From Anthracocystis setariae (taxonomy: Eukaryota; Basidiomycota; Ustilaginomycetes; Ustilaginales; Ustilaginaceae): a DNA stretch of 64,000 bases. A program made the position numbers and the translations under genes. The stretch covers positions 682,001 through 746,000 of the forward strand of contig CAKMXJ010000002.1 in NCBI GenBank assembly GCA_928724745.1. Direction: 5' to 3'. Shown piece after piece: positions 10,868-20,131 of this stretch (positions within the stretch are counted from its first letter, which is position 1; each line of letters starts with the position of its first letter). The notes below the pieces were generated by a model. It searched no databases, had not been told where the DNA came from, and worked only from the letters and a program-made list of their open reading frames with translations.

Positions 10868-11674
10868 ATGTCTTCGATAATTCGCTCGGAGGCCTCTTTG
10901 GCTTCTGCGTCACTTCAAAAAGCGTTCACTCGAGGCGCGGGCAGTTCTGGCCGTTTACTCGCACGTAACCTCTCCACCGCCCCTGTCGAAAAGCGATCTC
11001 AGCCGTCAGCACGCACCGTCGAGGCAGCATGCTCTTGCTACAGACCTGTGACGACATATAACGCTCTAGGTCGACGCAGGTTTAGCATCACAGCCGGGCA
11101 GCACCGGGCATCCGGTCGAACCACCGTCAAAGACCCTGAACCACAGACTGGACTCTACTACCACCCGACTCAAATCAGCATCAAGCGCGATCCCAGCAAG
11201 CCGGCTGAAATCGTCGATGGCTGGTCCATCTCCTTCCTTCCCGAGCCGTCCTCATCAGAGGAAGCCACCATCGCCTATGTCCTGCCTACAACGAACTCCT
11301 CCTCGCAAGAATCGGAGCCAGCCGACTTTGTTCGTGCAAATCCGGACCGTATACGAATCAACCCCTCTGGATGGAAGATCATGCATGACGTGTTGAAGAA
11401 CGAGGTGGTGCCACACGACGATCTGCTCAAGTTCGAAGCGTCAACCAGGGAGAGTGGCTGGGCTCACTTGACCGACTTGAGGCATCCTCTCATGCCTGGA
11501 AGGATCGCTACGCCGGAAAACATCATCGCCAGTGTGGCTTTTACGGATGGACAATTGAGGTTGGAGAGCTACGAGGAGAACAAGTCGTACAGGCTGGTGA
11601 CAGGGTATGAGGGTCCTATCCAGATGGCGGATAGTTGGATCGCCAAGTTGAGGAAGCGCTTTGAGTCGCTCTGA
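10868..11674 (+). CDS. Unrecognised protein with mitochondrial-type N-terminus
   Basis: A single-exon gene for 268 residues. The first 80 or so residues are rich in Ser, Arg and Ala and almost free of acids (for example LLARNLSTAP and GRRRFSITAG), as in mitochondrial import signals. The rest is a mixed globular segment with blocks such as GLYYHPTQISIKRDP, DGWSISFLPEP, WKIMHDVLKNEVVPHDD and a C-terminal SWIAKLRKRFESL. I do not recognise the family. The start is the first ATG; the open frame's upstream codons begin with a GTG. Coding character is supported by frame length and continuous non-repetitive composition. Confidence 0.7.
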   Translation: MSSIIRSEASLASASLQKAFTRGAGSSGRLLARNLSTAPVEKRSQPSARTVEAACSCYRPVTTYNALGRRRFSITAGQHRASGRTTVKDPEPQTGLYYHPTQISIKRDPSKPAEIVDGWSISFLPEPSSSEEATIAYVLPTTNSSSQESEPADFVRANPDRIRINPSGWKIMHDVLKNEVVPHDDLLKFEASTRESGWAHLTDLRHPLMPGRIATPENIIASVAFTDGQLRLESYEENKSYRLVTGYEGPIQMADSWIAKLRKRFESL

Positions 11675-13396
11675 TCGCTCGCGGCGCGATCGGTTCAAGA
11701 TCGGCACTCGGGTCAATTCAAGGCTTGTAGTTTTCTATCTGCATGCAATCGAGGTTTTGCCCGCCCGCCCGCTCGACTCGATCCCATCACCAACAAGACC
11801 CATACTTGACGTTTGATTTGGAAGGTTAGGCATCGATCGATGGCGAAGCTCACTTCTCTTCCCATTCCGAGCCATTAGTAACGAGATCCTATGTATGTTA
11901 ATGTGGTCGGGAAAACGTGTTAGTGGTCTGTAAAGTGCGCGCGCTCTTTGCAGCGAGACAATGTGAATGGGTTGGCGGCAGTCCTGTCGCTCAAGGACCG
12001 ATCTCCTTTAGAGCTGCAGTTCGGCTAATTCGGCCGATGGCGCCCACGTTGTTGGCTGACCAGTTTGCAGCCTGATGCCCTTGAAGCATTTGCAACGACG
12101 ACTGCAGAACCTCCTCCACTTACCGGAGGAAAGGCGTCTTCATCTTAGCGAGGATACCGCCCGCAGGTGGTAACTTTTCTGCCCTTTGCGTGGTGCATGC
12201 TTCGGCTGTGATCACAGTGGATTTGCTGTCTGATGCAAGTACTGTACTGTGTACGCGGCGGCGTGCCAATTTTTGTCGCAGAAACAACCCCGCATTCCTT
12301 TCACCACGCATTTCTGAAGTCAGACAGTAAGTGACAGACCACTGTCGACTGCCATGCGCTGCAGATAACACAACTGTTGGGGGCTAAAGCAAAGCACAGG
12401 TTCGCTCGTGCATCGTCGTTGCGCATTTCTTCGGTTCCCACGCCATTCAGCCAAGCTGCCTCCATCGGCTAAAGCATCATCATCGCAACATCACAAAAGA
12501 TCAGTGCGCTATGGCTAGGGCCTCTAACGTCACATTACTAGCTCAGTGCTCAAGCTATGATGCACCCTTGGAGTCTTAAGCAAGCGGCAGCTTGGCACAC
12601 CGTGGTAACCATCAGTCAGACTCCAACAAGGCTCGAGCCAGCAGCATCGCATAGGTGGGAGCCACTTCGTGCAAGAGCACATGCTAGGTACTGAAGGGTC
12701 GATGCACGCGCTGAAAGCTGTGAAGCGAACTTGGGTCACGTAGCCACTGCATACACTTGGTCTACCTTTGGATTTTTCGTCTGCGCGTTTCCCGTGTCTC
12801 CCAAGTCTAGTGTTGCTCTCGGCACACGCCCTTCTCTCGGTGGTCACCATCGCTTAACGACTCTGTGGCTTCTCAAGCCGTTACGGTACCGTTCACTTAC
12901 GTGGGCAGTTGGCCATCCGCTGGACTGGCTCCATTGCTCTGCACCCCATCGCCTTCTCCAAAAGGTGGGTGGCGCTGCAGTTCCTCCACACAAAAATGCC
13001 TGTCCAACGGATGGTGGGTTCCATGAAATGCTGCTCTGGCTGAGACTGTTAGCCATGTCGCGGCCATACCTCGTCGTATATAGAGGTCACCAAGAAGTAG
13101 TCATTATTGACTGATCTCGGCTTCCCTCGTTTGATTCCTTTCCTCACACCTCCATCGAGCTCCATTCCGCAGAAGCAAGGCGCATCGCTTCCATTACTGC
13201 ATATAGTCTATATCGTCCGCTACATCACAACCTTCCCGTTGACACCCAGATACCCTCTGTCCGGAAGTCCAAGAGTAAAGGCCCAGTATAGGCCAACAAA
13301 GTCTCTTTTCAACATCCTGTACAAACGGTGCCGGTCTCCCATCGTGTGGTCGCACCATCTTGTTCGTCACTGCAGCGGTTTGAACACTCCAACACT
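11675..13396. other. Intergenic region, 1.7 kb, upstream of the P450
   Basis: No coding region is supported; the open frames are short and of random-looking composition. It contains an AGTACTGTACTGTG word at about 12238-12251. The AT-rich words TATATAG (about 13078) and CATATAGTCTATAT (about 13200) may belong to the P450 promoter. Confidence 0.5.
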
Positions 13397-15139
13397 ATGC
13401 CGGCATTCCCGACCTTCAGCGCTGTCAGTTCGGCGGCCACGCAGCTCGAGCTTCGTACCGACAATGTCTTCATCCAACGTATTGTCGATGCAATGAGCGC
13501 CGTTCTGGCTAGAACGGGATTCGCCTTGCCCCTCATAGTCCTCGTCTGTCTCTACTTTCCCATCAAGTACCACAATCGACCCATTTTCACCAGACCACCT
13601 CGTAAGGAATTGTACTCGCCGCCTGGATTGCCCTTACTCGGCCATACTTTGGATGCCATCAGAGCGAGCAAAGATGGTACGCTGGACTGGTTCCTGGACC
13701 TGTCTCGCGACCATCCCATCGGCTTTTCTGTGTCGGTAGCTGGCACGGGTATAGGGCAGATGATGGTTCTTAAACGGCCCGAATACATCGAGTATGTCCA
13801 GAAGACCAACTTTGAAAACTTCGAAAAGGGAAAGGCCTTCAAGGAGCGTTTCAACGACTTCCTTGGACATGGCATCTTCAACTCGGACGGCCACGTGTGG
13901 AAGACGCAGCGCAAGATGGCCTCGCACATCTTCTCGGTCTATCAATTCCGCAACTGGGTCCAGACCGTCGTTCATCGCGAGCTTGACAGCGTCGTAGGAC
14001 TCTTGGATGGTCTGACGGAGGGCACATCGCCCACCCATCCTGCTACTTTGCTGCTGCCCGATCTGTTCTTCCGATACACCCTTTCGTCTTTTGGTAAGAT
14101 GGCTTTCGGCAGCGACATCAACTGCCTCAGTCCCGATCCAAGCTGTTTGAAGCATGAAGTCGAGTTTGCCACTGCATTTGACTTCGTTCAGACCGTCATC
14201 GACAAGCGTTTCCGTATGCCCCTCTGGAACGTCGTTGAGAAGCTCTCTGACGAAGGCAAAAAGAATGCCAGGATGATCAAGAAGATCAAGGACTTCTCCA
14301 CCGGCATCATTGACGAACGTCTCAGACAACGAGCAGCGGGTATCGAAAAGGAGAAAAAAGCGTCGGATGGACAAGAGGGCAAGGATCTCCTTGATCTTTT
14401 CATGGACCTAACCACGGACCGCGAGGACCTCATTTCGGTAGTGCTCAACTTCATCATCGCTGGACGAGATACGACGGCCCAGGGACTATCATGGCTGTTC
14501 TACGAGCTGATGCAGCACCCCAAATATGTCGAAGGAATCCGAAAAGAAGTAAGAGAGGTTCTGCAAGACACGGACGGAAGTATTCGCAAGCTCGACTATG
14601 ACATTGCCAAAGATCTCGTCTTCACTCAAGCCTGCTTCAACGAAGCTCTGCGTCTCCATCCGCCGGTGCCTAAGAACGGCAAGCGGGCTATCAAGGACGA
14701 TGTCGTGATTCCTCAAGGCCCCACGGCGGCAGGGCTGCCACCTATCAAGATCTACAAGGGCGAGTCGCTGAATTGGTCCGACTGGGTGATTGCCAGGAAT
14801 CCCGACGTGTGGGGACCCGACTGCTGCGAGTTCAATCCGTATCGCTTCATCGAGGCTACTCAGAACCCCGATGGCACCGAGACCAGAAGTATCAAGAACT
14901 TTGGGCAGTGGAAGTTCCACGTCTTCAACGGTGGTCCTCGCCTCTGTCTTGGTATGACACTAGCCAATTACGAGGCTTTAAGCATGATTGCTGCCGTGAT
15001 CGATCGGTACCAGTTCGGTTGGGGAAGCAAGGAACAAGGTCAAAAAGCTGATTTCCCTCTCAGATATCTCACTTCGATAACGCACCCTTGTCAGATGTAT
15101 ACGGCTACTGTGGTTCGTCGCGATGACCTCTCAACTTAG
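13397..15139 (+). CDS. Cytochrome P450 monooxygenase, CYP52/CYP63-like
   Basis: A 580-residue single-exon P450. An N-terminal membrane anchor (ARTGFALPLIVLVCLYFPI) is followed by the Pro-rich hinge PPGLPLLGH. The I-helix oxygen-binding motif is AGRDTTAQGLSW, the K-helix ExxR is in FNEALRLHPPVP, and the heme-binding loop is FNGGPRLCLG with the Cys ligand. The HPPVPKNGKRA block and overall length resemble fatty-acid or alkane hydroxylases of the CYP52/CYP63 clan, so terminal hydroxylation of a lipid or other hydrophobic compound at the ER is plausible; the substrate is inferred only. The ATG at 13397 gives a normal anchor; the open frame starts 69 bases earlier. The gene borders the transposon block on its 3' side. 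Confidence 0.92.
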   Translation: MPAFPTFSAVSSAATQLELRTDNVFIQRIVDAMSAVLARTGFALPLIVLVCLYFPIKYHNRPIFTRPPRKELYSPPGLPLLGHTLDAIRASKDGTLDWFLDLSRDHPIGFSVSVAGTGIGQMMVLKRPEYIEYVQKTNFENFEKGKAFKERFNDFLGHGIFNSDGHVWKTQRKMASHIFSVYQFRNWVQTVVHRELDSVVGLLDGLTEGTSPTHPATLLLPDLFFRYTLSSFGKMAFGSDINCLSPDPSCLKHEVEFATAFDFVQTVIDKRFRMPLWNVVEKLSDEGKKNARMIKKIKDFSTGIIDERLRQRAAGIEKEKKASDGQEGKDLLDLFMDLTTDREDLISVVLNFIIAGRDTTAQGLSWLFYELMQHPKYVEGIRKEVREVLQDTDGSIRKLDYDIAKDLVFTQACFNEALRLHPPVPKNGKRAIKDDVVIPQGPTAAGLPPIKIYKGESLNWSDWVIARNPDVWGPDCCEFNPYRFIEATQNPDGTETRSIKNFGQWKFHVFNGGPRLCLGMTLANYEALSMIAAVIDRYQFGWGSKEQGQKADFPLRYLTSITHPCQMYTATVVRRDDLST

Positions 15140-15449
15140 TCACGCATGGCTTGTTTCACTTGTAGCAATCATAGCCGCTTTTTTGTCAGTGTTCGTCTCT
15201 GGATCGTCAAGGATGTGCTATTGGTGCCTTGATCTGGTAGCACGCCTTTTCGCTTAGGAAGTTGTCGGTGTGAGTTCCGACTTGGTATCTGTCGCAGATC
15301 AGCACCGGCCACCTGTGACACCTCAAATGGAGCAGCGCAGATGTCGATGAACCAGCCTTTCGGTACAGCTACGCGCTCGCAGAAGTAGAGTCGCGGTGCT
15401 TCGAGAGACGACACGTCATGTTTGAAAGGAATGAGGCAGGATGCACAAG
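15140..15449. other. Spacer between P450 and repeat/transposon block
   Basis: This is the 3' flank of the P450 gene. No gene or repeat is seen before the 183-bp repeat starts at 15450. Confidence 0.5.
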
Positions 15450-15556
15450 TGGACCCCTACGGGCAGTTGGTCGGTTTCATGGACGTCGGTCTTTCAAAAC
15501 GCCGATATGAAACAGCGGAAATGGACCGATGAGACGTGTCGAAGTGGGGGAACAAT
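15450..15556. repeat. 183-bp tandem repeat, copy 1 (left part, split by transposon)
   Basis: Bases 15450-15556 plus 19496-19571 make one 183-bp unit once the Harbinger element and one AAT are removed. The first 104 bases are identical to 19572-19675. The remainder matches copy 2 except for one base (T at 19528). The unit contains an imperfect hairpin formed by GTTTCAT and ATGAAAC. The unit length is a multiple of three, but no conserved protein is evident. Confidence 0.85.
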
Positions 15557-15569
15557 AGAGCATTTTCGG
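15557..15569 (+). repeat. Left terminal inverted repeat of the Harbinger element
   Basis: The 13-bp end matches the right end at 19480-19492 in inverted orientation at 10 of 13 positions. It abuts the AAT target duplication. Confidence 0.72.
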
Positions 15570-15872
15570 AATCGAGTCGTGCAACACGTTTGGGTAATTT
15601 AAACTCAGCTACATGCAGGTTTATGCGGGATTATGCCGGTGAATGCAGGCATGCATATGCGAGTTGTGTTAACCAGCTTGCCTTCCTCGAGCCGTGCAAA
15701 CCGTCCTCTTTTTGTAACCAAGCCAGGATAGACAACTATTCAAACTCAGCTTGTCTACAGACGATCGTTTTGATTACAAATGCTGAGTGTGTGAAAGTAA
15801 TGTCTACGTTGAGCAAGCAGAGTGTGGTATGGTGTCAGAAGCGTCTGACGAGGAGGTACTACCATCGTATGA

Positions 15873-17635
15873 ATGTCAACCCCACACTCTCGGCGTGTTC
15901 CAGCAACCTTTTTGACCATACAGCCGGCGGTCCGAAAGCTTCTGGAGGCTTCCGACACGATCATGCAGGTCAACGACACCAGCGACACATTCTTCGGGGA
16001 CGTGGTTCAGACTGCACTAATCATCTCGGCATTGCAGCGCAGGGAAAGCACAAACCTGAAACCTGCGTCCTTTGCATCCATAGAGAAGCTAGTCGGTAAT
16101 CGTCACTTCAGAGCTGATACTGGGTTCACATTCCTGCAGTTCCAAGCAATACACAATGCTTTAAACCTTCCAGATCCAATTAGAACGCAAGATCAAGATG
16201 TCATTGACAGCAAGATGGCTCTGTTTATGGCGTGTGCGTGGCTGCGTGGTCGCTCATTGAGGTCTCTAGAAGGTCAGTATGGATGGTCGTACTCGCGCAC
16301 AAGCAGGATTGTGAGAACTTCGATCGACTTGATCTACCGGAAGTGGGGTCATCTCCTCGACGTTCAAAGCAATCGACACCGTCTTGTTGATACGAGGAAG
16401 CTAGAGCACTACGCGGCAGCGTTTGAGAGGAACTTCGGTCTTCCAAAGATCTGGGGTGCTATTGACGGTACCGTCCAACCAATAGCAATGCCAATGGTTC
16501 AGCAAGAGCGTGTGTACAACGGCCACAAGCGTACACATGCTCTTTGTAATGGACCAACCTACAGGGTCCACCTCAACCAGACACTTTCCCACACCGCACA
16601 CTATCCTCCCACACCGTAGGACACCAAGACCATCTCCATGCACCACAACGGCAAACAGCACTCAATGCACCGCAACGGCCCTCCCGGGCTGCACCGTCAC
16701 AGGCCCCATAACCGGCAACAACCCGTCCCCAGCGGTCTTGCCGTCAAGCTATACAGAAACAATGGCCACAACACTGCTCAGGTGCCTTCACTACAGCATG
16801 GTACTTAGCAAAATTCCACTGAGGTGCCAGGGGCCCTCAGGTATATATATAGAGCTTGCTTCACTCAGTTCAGCTCACTTCTTCACACCTTACCACCATC
16901 ATCCTTTCTTTGTACACTCTTTTACCAAATCCCATTCCGTTCCGCTTCCCCAAGGGGCCAAGCCTGATCAGCTTGACCTACATCCTGACCTATCGAACAC
17001 GTATAGACGGCTGTCTTGGAGACGCCCGTTACACTCTTAAGTATCAGTTCATATCACTCCCGGACGGCCTTGTCTTCTGTTCTTGCCCCTTCGAAGGCAG
17101 GAGGCACGACGCTTACATCGTCAAGGCTACAGGTCGGCCGCAGTGGGCTAAGGATCACGCCAAGTCATCAAGCGGCGAGCAGCTCTATCTGTATGGAGAC
17201 CCGGCTTATGCTATATCGCCTGCTATCCTCACCAAGTATCGCGGTAACATCGTCTCATCAATCAAACACTCCTTCAACACGATCATGAATCGCTTCTGTG
17301 TGCAAGTTGAGTGGGCAATTGGTCTCATTCCTGGTCAGTGGCCGAGGTTCAGTGTCAAGCGCAGACAGATGTCAGGAGCTTCAGCCATTGGGCTGGACTG
17401 GCTTGTAGGTGTACTATTGTACAATGCAAAGACGTGCTTGGTCGGTAACCAGATAAGCAAGCGAAGAAGATGTAACCCGCCGTCGTTAGAAGAACACTTC
17501 ACAAGCTCTCGGGTATACAGGACGTGGATAGCGCCAAACCCTTCTCAGGCACAGTCAGGAGTAAACGAAGCCTATCTTATCGACATGGATGATGAAGAGG
17601 TCATTGAAGAGGATGAAGTAGACGGTGATCTTTGA
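15873..17635 (+). pseudogene. Harbinger DDE transposase interrupted by a solo LTR
   Basis: The coding sequence lies in two blocks, 15873-16544 and 17039-17635, which are in the same frame once the 489-bp LTR and one 5-bp target duplication are removed; the intact product would be about 423 residues. The first block has the N-terminal helical region and the first catalytic Asp in GAIDGTVQP, followed by VYNGHKRTHAL. The second block continues with KYQFISLPDGL and FEGRRHDAY, then holds the second Asp in LYGDPAY and the Glu in VEWAIG. These are the DDE_Tnp_4/HARBI1 motifs in normal order. As it stands the first block runs into LTR sequence and stops at 16619, so the gene is broken unless the LTR region were spliced out, for which I see no introns. 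Confidence 0.88.
16545..17033 (+). mobile_element. Solo LTR inserted in the Harbinger transposase
   Basis: The 489-bp sequence starts TGTAATGG and ends CCGTTACA, giving TG...CA ends with a short inverted repeat (TGTAA/TTACA). It is flanked by a 5-bp direct duplication CTCTT at 16540-16544 and 17034-17038, the mark of retroviral-type integrase. A TATATATATAG box at about 16842 with a downstream CT-rich leader looks like the LTR promoter and R region. There is no primer-binding site, gag/pol or second LTR, so it is a solo LTR left by recombination. Copia and gypsy origins cannot be told apart from the LTR alone. Confidence 0.85.
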
Positions 17636-17687
17636 TTCGCTAAGCTATGTACATACTTCACTTCGAGATACAAGAGGAATGGAATGA

Positions 17688-19094
17688 TTACTGAACAGAT
17701 CCATAGTTGCCGTGTCCCAAACGTGCTTGCTTGCGTTCTCGCTGTCCTCGACGTCGAGAAGGTGAACCATGACCTGACGTCGAGGATTGCGTGGCTGTTG
17801 ATGCAACTGAAGATCCTCGGTAACGTCTGGCCTGAGGTGTTGTGTCTGTGCTCCCAAGAAGGATGGGCTGTGGAATTGGCGGCGATTGTCGTGCGTTTGA
17901 TGATGACAAAGAAGATGCTGACTGTGTTGTCTGTTGCATCATGCTCATCATCATAGTGAGCATACCCTCCATCTTGCGATATCCTTCCTTTAGCAATCCA
18001 ATGTCGTCCTTCAGCTCGCGAGAGCTCTGATCGTACTCCTCCTTAAGCTGTCCGATCTCCTCCTGCAACGCTCGCAAACTCTGGTCGTGTCGAGCGTAGT
18101 GTTGAGCCTTAGCCAGTGCTGCTTGAGTTGTTGCCTCCGTTTGTGTCTTGAGGAGCTCAAGCTGTTGTCGCTTGTACTCCTCATCAAAGAGTCTGTGCTT
18201 CTTGGTTGATCTTGAGAGAGAGTTGAGTGCAGCATGTGCTGCATTGTACGGACGTTTACGGCCTTGTAAGAACGGCGATTCCTCCAAGCCACCGTTTGCT
18301 TCCGAATCCGAGGTTGAGTGCTGCGATGGTGACTGCAAAGGCGAGACATGAGGATGGACTCGCTGTCGACAAGTCTGCATTGAGCGAGAGGCTGGGTTAT
18401 CTCTAAACAAACTCACCATTTGAGCGAGCTCCTTGCGGTTGTTCTCGGCAGCATTGCGATCCTCTCTTGATACGTTGTTCCAACCCTGAGAAGGTGCTTG
18501 TAGGATACCCTCACTCTCAATGTATTCATCCAGTAGTTCTTCTTGCTTGCTTGTGAACTCAATTATACCCGTTGCCCAAGTGTTGATAGATACACGCTTG
18601 CGACGAGCATCAATGAGGGCCTCGAACTTCTTCTTGATCGCCCGAGAAGTTTGGTCTGGAAGACCTCGCAGCCTGGCAGCTTGATTGAAATCTTCAGTTG
18701 CTCGTATCCATGCTTCCTTGCGATCCTGATTGGAGAAGCCAAGGTTCGGGTTGTTTGCAAGCACAGCCGTCAGAACAAGCTGCACAGAGGTTGCGTCCCA
18801 GTGCAGCGAACCATTCCCTTCAGACTGTCGAGATCGAGATCGAGCAGCAATTGAATTGTTTGAAGGTGTTAATTGAGTAGCTTGTGACGACTGTACATGA
18901 AGATCTTGTGCTTGCGAGGTGACTACTGAACAAACAGGAGTGGCCGGTGCCAAAGACCGAAGATCTTGTTGAGATTCATCATCGTTGGCGACGGAATCAA
19001 ACCCTTCTGAATACCTCAGCAAATGCGTGGCAAACTCGGAGGGTATGCCATTGAACATCAACACGCTGGATTGGCTGTGCTGGCTGCTGTTCAT
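17688..19094 (-). CDS. Myb/SANT-type second protein of the Harbinger transposon
   Basis: A 468-residue open frame inside the element, convergent with the transposase and 52 bp from its stop. An N-terminal Ser/Gln-rich part leads to a Trp-containing three-helix segment (about residues 100-190). Recognisable blocks are LHWDATSVQLVLTAVL, FSNQDRKEAWIRATEDFN, SRAIKKKFEALIDARRKR and TSKQEELLDEYIES, the pattern of SANT/Myb-like proteins encoded by PIF/Harbinger elements, which help import and position the transposase. A Gln/Lys/Glu-rich coiled-coil stretch lies near residues 305-380, followed by a Ser/Thr-rich, basic C-terminus. The real ATG is at 19094; the frame is open further upstream. It is intact, unlike its partner. 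Confidence 0.8.
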   Translation of the reverse strand: MNSSQHSQSSVLMFNGIPSEFATHLLRYSEGFDSVANDDESQQDLRSLAPATPVCSVVTSQAQDLHVQSSQATQLTPSNNSIAARSRSRQSEGNGSLHWDATSVQLVLTAVLANNPNLGFSNQDRKEAWIRATEDFNQAARLRGLPDQTSRAIKKKFEALIDARRKRVSINTWATGIIEFTSKQEELLDEYIESEGILQAPSQGWNNVSREDRNAAENNRKELAQMVSLFRDNPASRSMQTCRQRVHPHVSPLQSPSQHSTSDSEANGGLEESPFLQGRKRPYNAAHAALNSLSRSTKKHRLFDEEYKRQQLELLKTQTEATTQAALAKAQHYARHDQSLRALQEEIGQLKEEYDQSSRELKDDIGLLKEGYRKMEGMLTMMMSMMQQTTQSASSLSSSNARQSPPIPQPILLGSTDTTPQARRYRGSSVASTATQSSTSGHGSPSRRRGQRERKQARLGHGNYGSVQ

Positions 19095-19479
19095 CGTGAG
19101 ATCTGCCGACGATGGTCGTACAAGCCGGTTTTGGCAAGGTAACGGTCCGGGAGTGTGGAGAAATAAGATCTTGGAGCCCGTGTAACCCAAACTTTAACGG
19201 CAATGAACGGAGTGTGCCTGATCGTGAGCTCAAGTACTACCACCATCTTGATTCCTGTTCATCGGCAAATATCACACCCAATCTGCCGAAAACGGCTTAC
19301 AAATCATTTATACACGCATCACGTGCTTATAATTTTGAAAATTGGACCGAGCGGATCGCGAGCTGAGTTAAAAGCTCAGTCGGATTGTCTCACCCTCTTC
19401 CAACACAACCACCACCACCACCATCTCACCCGACTCGTATTCAAGCTCAGACGAGTTGGGCTACACGCTTCTACGACCA

Positions 19480-19492
19480 CCAAAAACACTCT
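19480..19492 (-). repeat. Right terminal inverted repeat of the Harbinger element
   Basis: The complement reads AGAGTGTTTTTGG, matching the left end at 10 of 13 positions. The AAT duplication follows immediately. Confidence 0.72.
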
Positions 19493-19571
19493 AATAATAA
19501 ATTTCACCGATCAACAACTGAGAAAAGTTTTGTTCGCACATCATATACCTCTCATACCGAAGCAAAGCGCA

Positions 19572-19754
19572 TGGACCCCTACGGGCAGTTGGTCGGTTTC
19601 ATGGACGTCGGTCTTTCAAAACGCCGATATGAAACAGCGGAAATGGACCGATGAGACGTGTCGAAGTGGGGGAACAATAATAAATTTCACCGATCAACAA
19701 CTGAGAAAAGGTTTGTTCGCACATCATATACCTCTCATACCGAAGCAAAGCGCA
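19572..19754. repeat. 183-bp tandem repeat, copy 2 (intact)
   Basis: This is the intact second unit of the tandem duplication. It directly follows the right part of copy 1 (19496-19571). The sequence after 19754 and before 15450 does not continue the repeat, so there are exactly two copies here. Confidence 0.88.
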
Positions 19755-20131
19755 AGGTGTATTCGGTCGGAGTCGATGTTGAAGCAGCTGAATCATGGTG
19801 GCGGAAAGGATATGCTGGCTTCGCTACTTTCGAAGTGGGCTGAATGGGGCAGTCGCAGTGAGCAGAAACGTGAAGTGATGTGGGGTCGACCGTTCTGAGG
19901 ACACTTGACCGATGCAGGGAATGGTCACCGGAGATGGTAGTGAGAGAGTTTTCTGAGTCAGTCTTCGACACATGACCATCGCTATAGGTAAAACAACGGT
20001 CTTGAAGCCCCTCTCCCTTGCCCTCTAGCGGACATTTAATAGATGTTTCCCCACTAAGGCTTAAACATATCCCCCTTCCCGCCCTTCCACATCATCCATC
20101 GAGCCCCACGACTCCTCCTAACTGTGTCGAT
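19755..20131. other. Spacer between repeat block and DUF1479 gene
   Basis: No gene is supported. The last 100 bases are pyrimidine-rich and are probably the 5' leader of the DUF1479 gene. Confidence 0.5.

Larger units (their letters stand above)
15557..19492. mobile_element. PIF/Harbinger-type DNA transposon with nested solo LTR
   Basis: The element is 3936 bp including the later LTR insertion, about 3442 bp without it. It is flanked by a 3-bp target duplication AAT (15554-15556 and 19493-19495), as expected for this superfamily. Its ends are an imperfect inverted repeat of 13 bp: AGAGCATTTTCGG on the left and the complement of AGAGTGTTTTTGG on the right. The three mismatches are all transitions. 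It carries the two convergent genes typical of Harbinger elements, a DDE transposase and a Myb/SANT-type protein. Boundaries are confirmed because removing the element and one AAT joins two perfectly phased halves of the 183-bp repeat. Confidence 0.87.

Noticed and set aside
15530..15557. Hammerhead-ribozyme-like core (GATGAG...CGAA) in the 183-bp repeat
   Set aside because: The conserved U in CUGAUGA is missing, stem II would have an impossibly short loop, and no proper cleavage triplet follows the pairing stem.
15588..19192. Inverted GTTTGGGTAA (15588) and TAACCCAAAC (19183) as transposon ends
   Set aside because: No matching target duplication next to them, and they also lie inside the better-supported boundaries.
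15598..19373. Inverted 13-mers TTTAAACTCAGCT (15598) and its near-complement at 19361 as transposon ends
   Set aside because: They lie inside the element. The ends at 15557 and 19492 are flanked by a true AAT duplication and restore the repeat; these inner matches may be subterminal motifs at most.
19203..19898. Plus-strand open frame across the 183-bp repeats
   Set aside because: It spans the transposon end, both repeats and unique flank; the frame is a by-product of a repeat length divisible by three.
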